From: Aminipila terrae
Lineage (GTDB): Bacteria; Bacillota; Clostridia; Peptostreptococcales; Anaerovoracaceae
Direction of reading: 5' to 3'
Assembly: GCF_010120715.1 (NCBI RefSeq)
Contig: NZ_CP047591.1
Location: 868,001-932,000 of the forward strand
Length of the DNA: 64,000 bases
Shown here in pieces: positions 10,062 through 18,839 of this stretch. A model generated the notes under the pieces. The model did not search any database and was not told where the DNA came from. It saw only the letters and a program-made list of their open reading frames with translations. The translations under genes and the position numbers were made by a program. Numbering within the stretch: position 1 is the stretch's first letter; each line of letters opens with the position of its first letter.

Positions 10062-10077
10062 GTTATCATAAGCTAAC
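10062..10077. promoter_or_regulatory. Palindromic operator, copy 1 (imperfect)
   Basis: GTTATCATAAGCTAAC is the copy nearest the SLH gene. It shares the GTTA...GCTAAC half-sites with two further copies upstream. Confidence 0.5.
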
Positions 10078-10094
10078 TTCAAATCATAAAATAT

Positions 10095-10112
10095 GGTTAG
10101 CATTTGCTAACC
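10095..10112. promoter_or_regulatory. Palindromic operator, copy 2 (perfect)
   Basis: GGTTAGCATTTGCTAACC has perfect 8-bp arms around a 2-nt centre. It lies about 75 bases upstream of the SLH protein gene. The TTAGC half-site is reminiscent of DtxR/IdeR-type metal-dependent boxes, which is an inference only. Confidence 0.65.
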
Positions 10113-10121
10113 TTTGAATAA

Positions 10122-10150
10122 AAAGAAAGGGAATTAAAACTCCCTCTTAT
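10122..10150 (-). terminator. Probable terminator after ndk
   Basis: On the minus strand AAGAGGGA pairs with TCCCTTTC (one G-T pair) around an 8-nt loop and is followed by CTTTTTATT. It lies about 100 bases past the ndk stop, between operator copies 2 and 3. Confidence 0.5.
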
Positions 10151-10153
10151 CAA

Positions 10154-10169
10154 GTTAGTCGATGCTAAC
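10154..10169. promoter_or_regulatory. Palindromic operator, copy 3
   Basis: GTTAGTCGATGCTAAC has the same half-sites as the perfect copy at 10095-10112. Confidence 0.5.
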
Positions 10170-10247
10170 CAACGTAAAAAATAATATCATACCTTGTTGC
10201 ATTTGTCAACGCGTTAAAATTATATAATTTTGCATATCCAGACATTC

Positions 10248-10646
10248 CTATCCGAAAAAACGTTTAATCTCGATTTCTGCGTTCTCCGGAGAGTCAGAGC
10301 CATGTATGACATTTTCTGTAGTTGAGCTGGCATAATCCCCCCGGATTGTGCCTGGCATGGCATTCTCAAATTTTGTGGCTCCCATAAGCATACGAATCCC
10401 CTGCACTGCATTTTCTCCTTCTACTACCATTGCCCACACAGGTCCGGACATCATATAGCTCTCCATCTTAGGATAAAAGGGCTGGTCAACAACATGTGCA
10501 TAGTGTTCCCTTAATATCTCTTTATCCAGGTTCATCACCTTTAAATCTTTAATCTGGTAGCCTTTTGCCTCTATTCTATGGATGATGCGACCTGCCAGCT
10601 TCCTGGCGATTGCATCTGGCTTTAGCATTACATAAGTTCTTTCCAT
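10248..10646 (-). CDS. ndk: Nucleoside diphosphate kinase
   Basis: The protein transfers the gamma phosphate between nucleoside triphosphates and diphosphates through a phospho-histidine. The active site NVIHGSDS is present, the N-terminus has the usual ERTYVMLKPDA, and RGDYASS precedes the active site. Length (about 132 residues) is slightly short of the usual 135-150 but complete. The frame reaches an ATG at 10652, but that ATG touches the GGAGG, so the ATG at 10646, six bases after it, is preferred. It lies directly downstream of larB in the same transcript (about 14 bases apart). Confidence 0.95.
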   Translation of the reverse strand: MERTYVMLKPDAIARKLAGRIIHRIEAKGYQIKDLKVMNLDKEILREHYAHVVDQPFYPKMESYMMSGPVWAMVVEGENAVQGIRMLMGATKFENAMPGTIRGDYASSTTENVIHGSDSPENAEIEIKRFFG

Positions 10647-10660
10647 TGCCATCCTCCTGT

Positions 10661-11413
10661 TTATTTTTCTTCTTTTACCGCTAATCTGTTAATCTGAGTG
10701 GCTATATATCCTGCCCCATATCCATTGTCAATGTTTACTACTGCTATTCCATTGGCACAGGAATTAATCATGGTTAAAAGGGCAGACAGGCCATGCATAC
10801 TGGCTCCATACCCTACTGATGTAGGCACTGCAATAACAGGCTTATCCACCAGTCCGCCCATGACACTGGCCAGAGCTCCTTCCATTCCTGCAACTGTAAT
10901 AACACAGTTAGCACTTTGCACCACATCTAGTTTTGAAAAAAGTCTATGGATACCACTCACACCCACATCATATATTCTTTCTACAAAGGAGCCAAAATAC
11001 TCCGCCGTCTGCGCAGCTTCTTCTGCTACTGGAATATCTGCAGTCCCCGCTGTGCAAACTGCAATTTTCCCTTGCTTTTTCTTATCAGTTTTCTCTATCT
11101 TTATAATCCGTGAAATTTCATCATACTGGGTTTCCGGATATACTTCCCTGATTAATTCATACTGGGACTTTGACGCTCTGGTTCCAAAAACCTCCCCATC
11201 CTCTTCATATAATTTCCCAAATATCTGCAGTAAATGATTGTCTGACTTTCCACTGCAGAAAATCACTTCAGCAAAACCAGACCTTGTCTTTCTGTGTGTA
11301 TCTAATTTTGCATATCCCATATCTTCAAATGGCTTTCTCCGAAAATAATGTTCTGCTTCTTCCACAGAAATATCACCATTTTTTAACTTTACCAATATAT
11401 CACGCGTTTCCAT
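10661..11413 (-). CDS. larB: Nickel-pincer cofactor biosynthesis protein LarB
   Basis: LarB carboxylates and hydrolyses nicotinic acid adenine dinucleotide to make P2CMN, the first step to the nickel-pincer nucleotide of lactate racemase-type enzymes. The 250-residue protein has the PurE/AIR-carboxylase-like C-terminal half (GKIAVCTAGTADIPVAEEAA, VAGMEGALASV, PTSVGYGAS) and the conserved INSCANGIAVVNIDNG segment, whose Cys219 matches the catalytic cysteine of the family. The start has GGAGG at good distance. No larA, larC or larE lies nearby, so in this window it is an orphan paired with ndk; partner genes may sit elsewhere. Confidence 0.9.
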   Translation of the reverse strand: METRDILVKLKNGDISVEEAEHYFRRKPFEDMGYAKLDTHRKTRSGFAEVIFCSGKSDNHLLQIFGKLYEEDGEVFGTRASKSQYELIREVYPETQYDEISRIIKIEKTDKKKQGKIAVCTAGTADIPVAEEAAQTAEYFGSFVERIYDVGVSGIHRLFSKLDVVQSANCVITVAGMEGALASVMGGLVDKPVIAVPTSVGYGASMHGLSALLTMINSCANGIAVVNIDNGYGAGYIATQINRLAVKEEK

Positions 11414-11491
11414 TAGTGCCTCCGTTTCAGCATTTTTATCTTAAATAAACCTCTGGTCTGAAATTCATCTGTACTCTCACATCTTCCTGGA

Positions 11492-12001
11492 TTATCCGTG
11501 GTAGTATCCTGTTCTTGAATTCACTACCACATAAGGTATCTCTGAACCGTCTTTTTCAATATATACCTGGTATAAGTCATCCTGTAAGAGCTCTATTTTG
11601 CTCACTTTTTCATCATAGTCCTTAGCAATATCACTTTTCACCATTTCCTGCCAGTTATCAGGGGTAGGCGCGTTCTGTGTTAAATACGCTGCAAAACTTT
11701 TGATATCATCCTTTTTACCCCCGTCAGCTATGTATTTTTTGTATATGGCATCAATATCAACCTGATTCAGAAAGGTTTCACTCCATTGTAATTGCCTTGC
11801 TTCAGGTATATCCTCCTGCCCTTTCAAAATATATTCTTTGGTCTGTTGTGCAATATTACTTTCAGCCTTATCGGCAACGGTAGCTTTTGTTGTATCATCT
11901 GTTAACTGTTCTGATTCCTTGTCAGCTCCGTTATTTGAACAGGCTGCAAACAGCAAACAAGTAAGGACAAGAATTAAGAACAGCTTTAAATGTTTTATCA
12001 T
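11492..12001 (-). CDS. Putative lipoprotein of unknown function
   Basis: The 169-residue protein starts with a lipoprotein signal peptide (MIKHLKLFLILVLTCLLFAAC), with the lipobox cysteine at residue 21. A Ser/Asp/Thr-rich linker follows, then a compact alpha/beta domain ending VYIEKDGSEIPYVVVNSRTG. It would be anchored to the outer face of the membrane. No family is recognised. It is transcribed in the same direction as larB and follows the exchanger gene, but the gaps (about 60-80 bases) leave its operon status open. Confidence 0.7.
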   Translation of the reverse strand: MIKHLKLFLILVLTCLLFAACSNNGADKESEQLTDDTTKATVADKAESNIAQQTKEYILKGQEDIPEARQLQWSETFLNQVDIDAIYKKYIADGGKKDDIKSFAAYLTQNAPTPDNWQEMVKSDIAKDYDEKVSKIELLQDDLYQVYIEKDGSEIPYVVVNSRTGYYHG

Positions 12002-12065
12002 ATTAATATTCCTTTCATCTTTATTAGAATATATATTTACTAAATTTGAAAATTAAAACTACCAA

Positions 12066-13109
12066 TTATAAAATAAAGAATGATGCAGCTAATATGATAT
12101 ATGCCGCAATTAACTGCACTCCTTCAAGCCAGTTTGATTCACCGTCACTGGCAACTCTGTTGGCGATTAATACAGAGAATAACAGGGCAACCAGTTCAAA
12201 GGTATTAAAAATAATACTCATAGGTGAAAACATCAGGCTTAAAAAGATAAGCACTGGTGTTACAAAAAGTATAATCTGCAAACTGGAGCCCAAAGCAATT
12301 TCAATAGCTACATTCATTTTGTTCTTTAGTGCCATCAAAACCGCAGTGCTATGTTCAGCAGCATTTCCAATAATGGGAACCAGAATAATCCCCACAAAGA
12401 ATTCACTAAGTCCCATGGCTTTAGTCATAGGCTCAACTGTCCCAACAAAGATTTCTGACTCGATTCCGATAAAAACAGTTGAAATAACTAAAATTATTAT
12501 AGCAGTTTTTAAAGACCATTTAGGAGCGGCTTCTTCGGCAGTCTCTACTGCATACAAATCTTTATGTGTAAAAAATGAAAACACCAGACTGAGCACATAT
12601 ATTAACAGCATAATAACCGCAACGATTACGCTAAGCCCCTCATACCGGGTATTAAGCAGCTGTGAAGGTACTGTATGAGTAAATACTGCAGGTATAGTTA
12701 ACCCTATTACTGCAAAAAGAAGCATACTGGCAGTAACATTAATAACCTTCTGATTAAAATGCTGTGTCTTATATTTCAGTCCCCCTGCAAGCATGCTTAA
12801 GCCCAGCACCAGTAAAATATTTCCGATGACAGATCCTGCAATGGATGCTTTAACAACGTCAAAAAGACCCGCTTTCATGGCAAAAAAGGCAATAATCAAT
12901 TCTGTTGCATTGCCGAAAGTTGCATTCAGAAATCCACCAATCCGATTACCCGCAAAATGAGATATAGCTTCTGTTGATTCTCCCATGATGCCTGCAAGAG
13001 GTATAATTGCCAATGCAGAGAACACAAAAACCAACGGTTGTGAAAAATGTAGAAATTCTGTTATCAGACTAACAGGAATAAATATGAGCAGATATCTTAA
13101 TACTCTCAA
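12066..13109 (-). CDS. Calcium/proton exchanger (CaCA family, Cax/VCX1-like)
   Basis: This 347-residue membrane protein has about 11 hydrophobic segments and the two alpha-repeat signatures of Ca2+:H+ antiporters: GNATELI (residues 66-72) and GNAAEHS (near residue 250), whose acidic residues bind the cation. The family exports Ca2+ against protons. The start is a TTG with GGAGGG five bases upstream. The loop between the halves (HKDLYAVETAEEAAPKW) is acidic, as is usual. It appears to be a single gene or the first gene before the lipoprotein. Confidence 0.9.
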   Translation of the reverse strand: MRVLRYLLIFIPVSLITEFLHFSQPLVFVFSALAIIPLAGIMGESTEAISHFAGNRIGGFLNATFGNATELIIAFFAMKAGLFDVVKASIAGSVIGNILLVLGLSMLAGGLKYKTQHFNQKVINVTASMLLFAVIGLTIPAVFTHTVPSQLLNTRYEGLSVIVAVIMLLIYVLSLVFSFFTHKDLYAVETAEEAAPKWSLKTAIIILVISTVFIGIESEIFVGTVEPMTKAMGLSEFFVGIILVPIIGNAAEHSTAVLMALKNKMNVAIEIALGSSLQIILFVTPVLIFLSLMFSPMSIIFNTFELVALLFSVLIANRVASDGESNWLEGVQLIAAYIILAASFFIL

Positions 13110-13194
13110 ATGAACCCTCCATTTTATAATTATGTTTATTTTTCTATCTTTTAATAATAAAATCCAGCAGGTTAATTATAATCAAAGATTATGA

Positions 13195-14277
13195 CTAAAA
13201 CAAGCTTTTTAACTGAATATGCTTTATCTTTCCGTATATAAAATGACTCATGATGACAACCAGCAATCCTATAACCATAGCAGCATAATCAGGCATTCTG
13301 TTGGATCCAATAATCAAAATACTCCAGCCAAACAGGATCCATTGAATCACATATATTCCCGTTACATTACTGCTCCAGAAAAAAATGATGTTTAAAAATC
13401 TGTCAAATCCTTTTCGGCTCATTTTTTTTACTATATAATCACACATGGATAACCAGAAAAATAGAAAACTGATTATCAGAATATGTACACTGAACCCACT
13501 TCTGTAATAATCTCCAATAGGAAAATTTCCTATTGTTATGCACCCAATCAGTGCCAGAAATCCTCCTACTATTATAAATCCTTTTTTTACCTTCCTTTCC
13601 ATTGTGGGAGTATAAAAATATTTGCTTAAATACATCCCTAATAAAAAATATATACACCATGGAAACAATGGAAAGTCTACAATTTCACTTTTTCCCCATA
13701 GTGGCATAAATAGAATCACGCTGTCGTTGATGCCCCATAAATATGGGGATAATAGTAATATGCCCAGAACCAGTACAGGTATTAAGTATTTATTGTCTCC
13801 ATACTTTTTTAATGCAGAAAAAAAGATAAGGGACAAACCGGCTAATTGAAAAATATCCACTGTAAAGAAAAGATAGATTGCATAATTCATTATTCCATGA
13901 GGTTCTCCCGAAATTACTCCAAATAATCCTGGAGAAATCATTTTCCCCCACCCTGCTATGACAAGTGGGATTGTGAATCGAATCAGGTTTAGCCCATAAC
14001 CCAGAAGAAATAGTTTCACCCCGCGCATCATGTTTTCTTTTAATGATTTATTTGATTTTACCAGAAAGACTCCCATGAAAAAGATAAACACTGGTGCAGC
14101 CGGTGCTGTCCCCAATGCAATAAAAATATTGCCAATTATGGTATGACCTTCTCCCCCACTGCTTTCATGCATAATCATTGCATGCTGCATAATCATAAAA
14201 AAAACGGCTATGCCTCTGGCTAAATCCAAATATCGGATTCTTCCGTTATTTAATATGGCGCTCGGATTATTTCCCAT
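13195..14277 (-). CDS. Membrane acyltransferase (HGSNAT/DUF1624-like)
   Basis: The protein has 360 residues, about ten membrane segments and the N-terminal signature RIRYLDLARGIAVFFMI(M)QHA, typical of DUF1624/heparan-alpha-glucosaminide N-acetyltransferase-like proteins, with a likely catalytic histidine in MIMQHAMIMH. Such proteins move acyl groups across the membrane to cell-surface sugars; the substrate here is unknown. It is divergent from the MerR gene at 14410, and its promoter has the 19-bp spacer of MerR targets, so that regulator is its likely controller. Confidence 0.75.
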   Translation of the reverse strand: MGNNPSAILNNGRIRYLDLARGIAVFFMIMQHAMIMHESSGGEGHTIIGNIFIALGTAPAAPVFIFFMGVFLVKSNKSLKENMMRGVKLFLLGYGLNLIRFTIPLVIAGWGKMISPGLFGVISGEPHGIMNYAIYLFFTVDIFQLAGLSLIFFSALKKYGDNKYLIPVLVLGILLLSPYLWGINDSVILFMPLWGKSEIVDFPLFPWCIYFLLGMYLSKYFYTPTMERKVKKGFIIVGGFLALIGCITIGNFPIGDYYRSGFSVHILIISFLFFWLSMCDYIVKKMSRKGFDRFLNIIFFWSSNVTGIYVIQWILFGWSILIIGSNRMPDYAAMVIGLLVVIMSHFIYGKIKHIQLKSLF

Positions 14278-14319
14278 ACTTTCTTATTACTCCATCCTGT
14301 TCACTATAAATTTTTTAAC

Positions 14320-14350
14320 AGTATAAACTGTATAGTAACTTGACAGTCAA
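14320..14350 (-). promoter_or_regulatory. MerR-type promoter of the acyltransferase gene, with dyad operator
   Basis: Read on the minus strand, -35 TTGACT (14345-14350) and -10 TATACT (14320-14325) are separated by exactly 19 bases, the hallmark of promoters remodelled by MerR proteins. The spacer holds a dyad with arms ACTGT/ACAGT (14327-14347). The MerR gene's own promoter (TTGACA 14340-14345, TAAACT 14363-14368, 17-bp spacer, plus strand) overlaps it, so one bound regulator could control both directions. Confidence 0.7.
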
Positions 14351-14409
14351 TATATTTTTTTATAAACTTGCCTTAGGCAAAACTATTATTTTATGATGAA
14401 AGGTGCATT

Positions 14410-15231
14410 ATGACAAATATAATCAGCTCAGATAATTATTTATCCATAAGTGCTTTTTCCGATTTATCTGGAATAAGCAGGCAAAACCTGATTTATTACG
14501 ACACCGTTGATGTTCTGAAACCCTTCATAGTTAAGGACAATGGATATCGATACTATTCTTACGAACAATTAGAAGAAGTCAGTATTATTCTGACTTTAAA
14601 AGATCTGGACTTTTCCTTAAAAGAAATTAAAACCTATCTAAAGAATATATCTCCTGAAAATCTTCTGCAATTAATCAATAAACAAAAGCAAAAAATATCA
14701 GAAGAACTTAATCGTTTAAATCAAATGGATTTTATCATTGAGCAGAGGTCTACCCATGCTGCTATATCAGTTTCTATTGACTGCAGCAAACCAGTTTTGG
14801 AGGAATGTGAGGAAGAATTGCTGTTTATGGGCCCTGTTCAGGAATTTGACAATAACAGCATTGAAAAAGATTTTGACTCTTTTCTTGCTTTTTCAAAAAA
14901 GAATAAGTTAATATACGGTTATCCGTTAGGTATCTGGGCCTGTTATAAAGACATTATCGCAGGCCAGAATGGTAAATACGGTTATTTCTACAAGATCAGT
15001 CCCACCATAAAAGCAGTTAAAACAATTAAACCTGCCGGTTTGTATGTAATTGGGTATGATAACAGTTATTTAGCAGGAGAGCTGGAAATATTCAAACCAA
15101 TGGATCAGTTTATAAGAGACCATAACCTGTCTCCCTGCGGAAATGTCTATATAGAAAATATTGCAGATGAAATTAACACCAGTAATCCCTGTCAGTATTT
15201 ATCAAAAATTTCTGTCCAGGTAGAATGCTAA
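14410..15231 (+). CDS. MerR-family regulator with C-terminal effector domain
   Basis: Residues about 12-80 form the MerR winged helix (SISAFSDLSGISRQNLIYYD, NGYRYYSYEQLEEV), followed by the long dimerisation helix and a GyrI/BmrR-like ligand-binding domain from about residue 120 (ending QYLSKISVQVEC). The 273-residue length fits BmrR-type regulators of transport or modification genes. The sequence IYYDTVDVLKP differs slightly from the common YYD.IGLL form. It is divergent from the acyltransferase gene, whose promoter has the expected 19-bp spacer. The ligand is unknown. Confidence 0.85.
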   Translation: MTNIISSDNYLSISAFSDLSGISRQNLIYYDTVDVLKPFIVKDNGYRYYSYEQLEEVSIILTLKDLDFSLKEIKTYLKNISPENLLQLINKQKQKISEELNRLNQMDFIIEQRSTHAAISVSIDCSKPVLEECEEELLFMGPVQEFDNNSIEKDFDSFLAFSKKNKLIYGYPLGIWACYKDIIAGQNGKYGYFYKISPTIKAVKTIKPAGLYVIGYDNSYLAGELEIFKPMDQFIRDHNLSPCGNVYIENIADEINTSNPCQYLSKISVQVEC

Positions 15232-15235
15232 ACAA

Positions 15236-15652
15236 CTAGACCCTGTTCTTATATGTAGGGGTGCGCAGCATACCACATTTATCATCTGGGAGGTATTGAA
15301 AGTTATACTTATGATATAATAAATCAGCAGGATGATTAGCAATCAGACAGATGTAACTGTCTTCAAAAGTATTTTCTTCAAAATACCTGTCAATTTCTTT
15401 CATGATGAGACTTGCATACCCTTTTCGCTGATAGTCTGCATCTACCATAATGTCGCTGACTACATAAGTGATTCCACCATCTCCTACAACCCTTCCGAAG
15501 CCAATTAACTTTTCTCCGTCATAGATAGATACAGTAAGAAGAGAGTTTTCTATAGCGGTCTGGCTTCTGTCCAGATCCTTATTTCCCATTCCTGAACGGA
15601 GTCTCAGACTGACGTAGTCCTCTGCAGATGGCTTGTCAAATATTATTTCCAT
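15236..15652 (-). CDS. GNAT-family N-acetyltransferase
   Basis: The protein is about 138 residues long with the acetyl-CoA-binding signature VDADYQRKGYASLIMKEI (R/Q-x-x-G-x-G/A type) and the preceding strand GITYVVSDIMV. It ends with the usual FQYLPDDKCGMLR segment of YjaB/YitI-like members. The frame opens at a GTG at 15661, but GAGGTG lies 6 bases before the ATG at 15652, so that start is preferred. It converges on the MerR gene, with only 4 bases between the stop codons. The substrate is not known. Confidence 0.85.
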   Translation of the reverse strand: MEIIFDKPSAEDYVSLRLRSGMGNKDLDRSQTAIENSLLTVSIYDGEKLIGFGRVVGDGGITYVVSDIMVDADYQRKGYASLIMKEIDRYFEENTFEDSYICLIANHPADLLYHKYNFQYLPDDKCGMLRTPTYKNRV

Positions 15653-15814
15653 TTTTTTCACCTCACTTTTAGTATTTTCATATTTAATTCTACCATTAAG
15701 CTATTGAACCGTAAATGCTGTAAAACAGCAATAATAATTAAAAATAAAAGATTTTTATCTGATATAATAGTCTGTGAATTTTAACCAAAAGTATTAAATC
15801 AGAAAGGAGATGCC

Positions 15815-16669
15815 ATGAAAAATCTTGAGGCAGTTACAGCTGCAATCCAATATATTGAAAATAATCTGGCCATTGAAAAAATGAATCTGGATATGATTTC
15901 CACTGCCTTACATTATTCTAAATATCATCTGCACCGCATCTTCACCAATACAGTAGGGCTGTCCATTCACGATTATGTGCAGCGCAGACAGTTGACAGAA
16001 GCTGCCCGGCTGCTGGTTTTTACAAATAGACCAATTCTGGATATCGCTGTTATATCGGGCTATGACAGCCAGCAGGCATTTAGCAATGCATTTAAGGATA
16101 TGTATAAAATGTCTCCTCTTCAATTCAGAAAAAATAATACCTTTTATCCCCTTCAACTAGAGTACAGTTTTAATATCCAAGGTGAAGCTTGTATTCTTCA
16201 GGGAAAAAATAATAACAGAGAAATCCGGATTGTGAATGAAACAGATATCTCCATATGGTTAAATCTGGTTCATCTGGCTATTGACGGTTTTCCTAACTTA
16301 AGAGATGAGGAACATTTAACTGCATTAAAGAAGTATATCGCCAGTAAAAGGGCTTTTCTCATAACCGAATCTGACATTGCCATTGGCGGTATGATGTTTA
16401 ACTCAAATACAGGAAGTATCGATTTTCTTGCGGTACATCCCCTTTATGAAAAACAGGCTGTTTTTCAGACATTTTTAACAGTAGTAGCTGGAAATCTTGA
16501 GAAAAATAAAGAAATCAGTATCACTACCTTCAGGGAAGGAGACAAGGCCGATACAGGATACCGCAGGATACTCAAAACACTTGGCTTTAAAGAAGCAGAA
16601 CTATTAACAGAGTTTGGATATCCCACACAAAGGATGGTTTTAATAAAGGGAGGATTACATGACAGATAA
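15815..16669 (+). CDS. AraC-family regulator fused to an acetyltransferase-like domain
   Basis: Residues about 5-110 form the AraC DNA-binding domain (LHYSKYHLHRIFTNTVGLSIHDYV, AVISGYDSQQAFSNAFKDMY, MSPLQFRK). The C-terminal half (about 140-280) has the order of strands of a GNAT fold (IRIVNETDISIWLNLV, IGGMMFNSNTGSIDFLAVHPLYEKQ, ILKTLGFKEAELL) but lacks a clear R-x-x-G-x-G/A acetyl-CoA loop, so it may only bind a ligand. AGAAAGGAG precedes the ATG. Its stop overlaps the start of the HelD-like gene by 11 bases, implying translational coupling and a shared job. Confidence 0.8.
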   Translation: MKNLEAVTAAIQYIENNLAIEKMNLDMISTALHYSKYHLHRIFTNTVGLSIHDYVQRRQLTEAARLLVFTNRPILDIAVISGYDSQQAFSNAFKDMYKMSPLQFRKNNTFYPLQLEYSFNIQGEACILQGKNNNREIRIVNETDISIWLNLVHLAIDGFPNLRDEEHLTALKKYIASKRAFLITESDIAIGGMMFNSNTGSIDFLAVHPLYEKQAVFQTFLTVVAGNLEKNKEISITTFREGDKADTGYRRILKTLGFKEAELLTEFGYPTQRMVLIKGGLHDR

Positions 16670-18742
16670 AAATAACACACCTAAAGAAATGTGCATTTTT
16701 CCGGATGAAATTGAGCACCTGCACAGGATTTGCGTCATGCTTGATGAGGCTATAAAACAGGCAAGTGATTCGGTGGAACGATTAGACAACGAATATATGG
16801 ATACCAAGCGTTACATGGTACAGTATGGTGGTGAAATTGACCCCCATGAAATGTTCCAGAATGAACTGGCTTTAAAACAAATTGATAATCGGGGAGTCTT
16901 TGCATGTGAAGTTCGCAGTAAACTTATTAAAATGCAGGACTCCCCTTATTTTGCCCGTATGGACTTTCAGCGAACAAATATGAAAACGCCGGATACCATT
17001 TACATTGGCAGGTTTTCCTTCAGCCATGAGGATGAGTTGCTTATATCTGACTGGCGGTCACCGGTTGCAAGCATGTTTTATGATTTTGAAGTGGGGCCAG
17101 CAGGATACACGGCTCCCTCTGGACGGATTGAAGGGGAACTCCAGCGCAAACGGCAGTTTAAAATAAAAAATGGTAAGATGGAATATGCGTTGGAAAGTTC
17201 CATTAATATTCAAGATGACATCTTGCAGCGTGAATTAAGTTCCACTTCAGATGAAAAGATGAAATCAATCATTACAACCATTCAGAGAGAACAAAACCAG
17301 GTAATTCGGAATGATAAATCCAAAACCCTTCTGATTCAGGGCGTTGCAGGTTCCGGAAAGACATCCATTGCACTCCATCGGATTGCCTATCTGCTCTACC
17401 GGTTTAAGAGCAGGTTAACATCTAAAAATATTGCCATTTTATCGCCAAACAAAGTATTCGGTGATTATATTTCCAGTGTTCTCCCGGAATTGGGTGAAGA
17501 ACCTGTTTATGAAATAAGTTTTAAAGAGATTGCTGCTTCCATATTGCATGGAATTATTCAGTTTGAACCGGACAAAAACCCTTTAGATACAGAGGACCCC
17601 TGTGGGCAGACCGAGTCCGTTTTAAATCTACATTGGATTTTGTCTCCCTGATGGATGATTACCTTACCCATATGGCTGAAAACATCTTTACTCCTTGTGA
17701 CTACAGTTTTGGAAGATTCTCTGTCACATCTAATTGGATAAAATCCCGCTTTGGTGCTTACCACCGATACCCTGTTAAGAGCCGCCTTCAGATGATTTGC
17801 GATGATATCCGCCAGCACTTTAAAACAGATAACTTCATGGACGAACCTCTGCCCAAATCCAGCGATGTCTTAAAAAGCCTGAATAAGATGCTGAAGTTTA
17901 AAAATACACTGGCACTTTATAAAGACTTTTACAAAAAATCAGGGATATCTGATAAATTTTTAATGCCCTCAGCCAAAACTCTGGAATGGTGTGATGTTTA
18001 TCCATTTATGTATTTTCATGCCTCTTTCCATGGTCTGGAAGAAAATAAGGACATACACCACTTAATTGTTGATGAAATGCAGGATTATACCCCAGTGCAA
18101 TATAAGGTAATCAATATCCTTTATACCTGTCAGAAAACAATTCTTGGTGACTTTGGGCAATTTATCAATCCAAACCATTTCAATACACTGAAAGATTTAC
18201 GTCAGCTATATGAAGATGCGGAATATGTAGAATTAAATAAAAGTTATCGCTCAACATATGAAATCATAACATTTGCAGGGCGCATTCAAAATATTCCTTC
18301 ATTGGAACCAACCCCACGACATGGAAAGATGCCCAAACTGATACTTTGCAGTACCAGAGAAGAAGAGCTTAACCAAATATGCAAGGTATTGGATGGATTT
18401 TATGAAAGTAAAAATACCACACTTGGAATTATTTTAAAAACAGATAATATAGCTGAAACCTATTATGATGCTCTGTCAAAAGATTATGATTTGCATTTAA
18501 TTTCCTCGGACAGTTCATCTTTTGTAAACGGCATATCCGTGACTTCCATTCAAATGTCAAAAGGATTAGAGTTTGACCAGGTTATCATCCCACAGGTTAA
18601 CTGTGAAACCTATTTCACCCAGTGGGACCGCAGTCTGCTTTACATTGCCTGTACTCGTGCCATGCATCAGCTGTCTTTAACCTATACAGGGGAGTTAACC
18701 CCACTGATTGATGCTGTCAACTGCTTTGATAGGATAAATTAA
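16659..18742 (+). pseudogene. helD: HelD-like UvrD/Rep-family helicase, split by a 1-base frameshift
   Basis: The two fragments together make a HelD-type ATPase of about 694 residues, which frees stalled RNA polymerase from DNA and in some species gives rifamycin tolerance. The first fragment has the N-terminal coiled coil, the ISDWRSPVASMFYDF signature and Walker A GVAGSGKTS; the second has motif II LIVDEMQDYT, SYRSTYEI and motif VI YIACTRAMHQL. The first frame ends at 17651, while the second runs back as ADRVRFKSTLDFVSLMDDY. One added C in the CCCC at 17597-17600 restores DPLWADRVRFKS and the whole protein. It overlaps the AraC-acetyltransferase gene by 11 bases. It is either a true frameshift or a sequence error. 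Confidence 0.85.
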
Positions 18743-18839
18743 GCTTAAACTATACTTATCAATATTTTTTCTTGCATATCTGCAGCTTTACAAGTAATAT
18801 ATAAGCATTACACTCAAGTATCAGATAGAAGGAGAAAAA

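Noticed and set aside
12046..12678. Plus-strand 210-codon frame opposite the exchanger
   Set aside because: Antisense shadow of the Ca2+/H+ exchanger; its hydrophobic look comes from the membrane helices on the other strand.
18743..18839. ydaO (c-di-AMP) riboswitch before the KimA-like gene
   Set aside because: The gap is only 97 bases and shows none of the conserved riboswitch elements.
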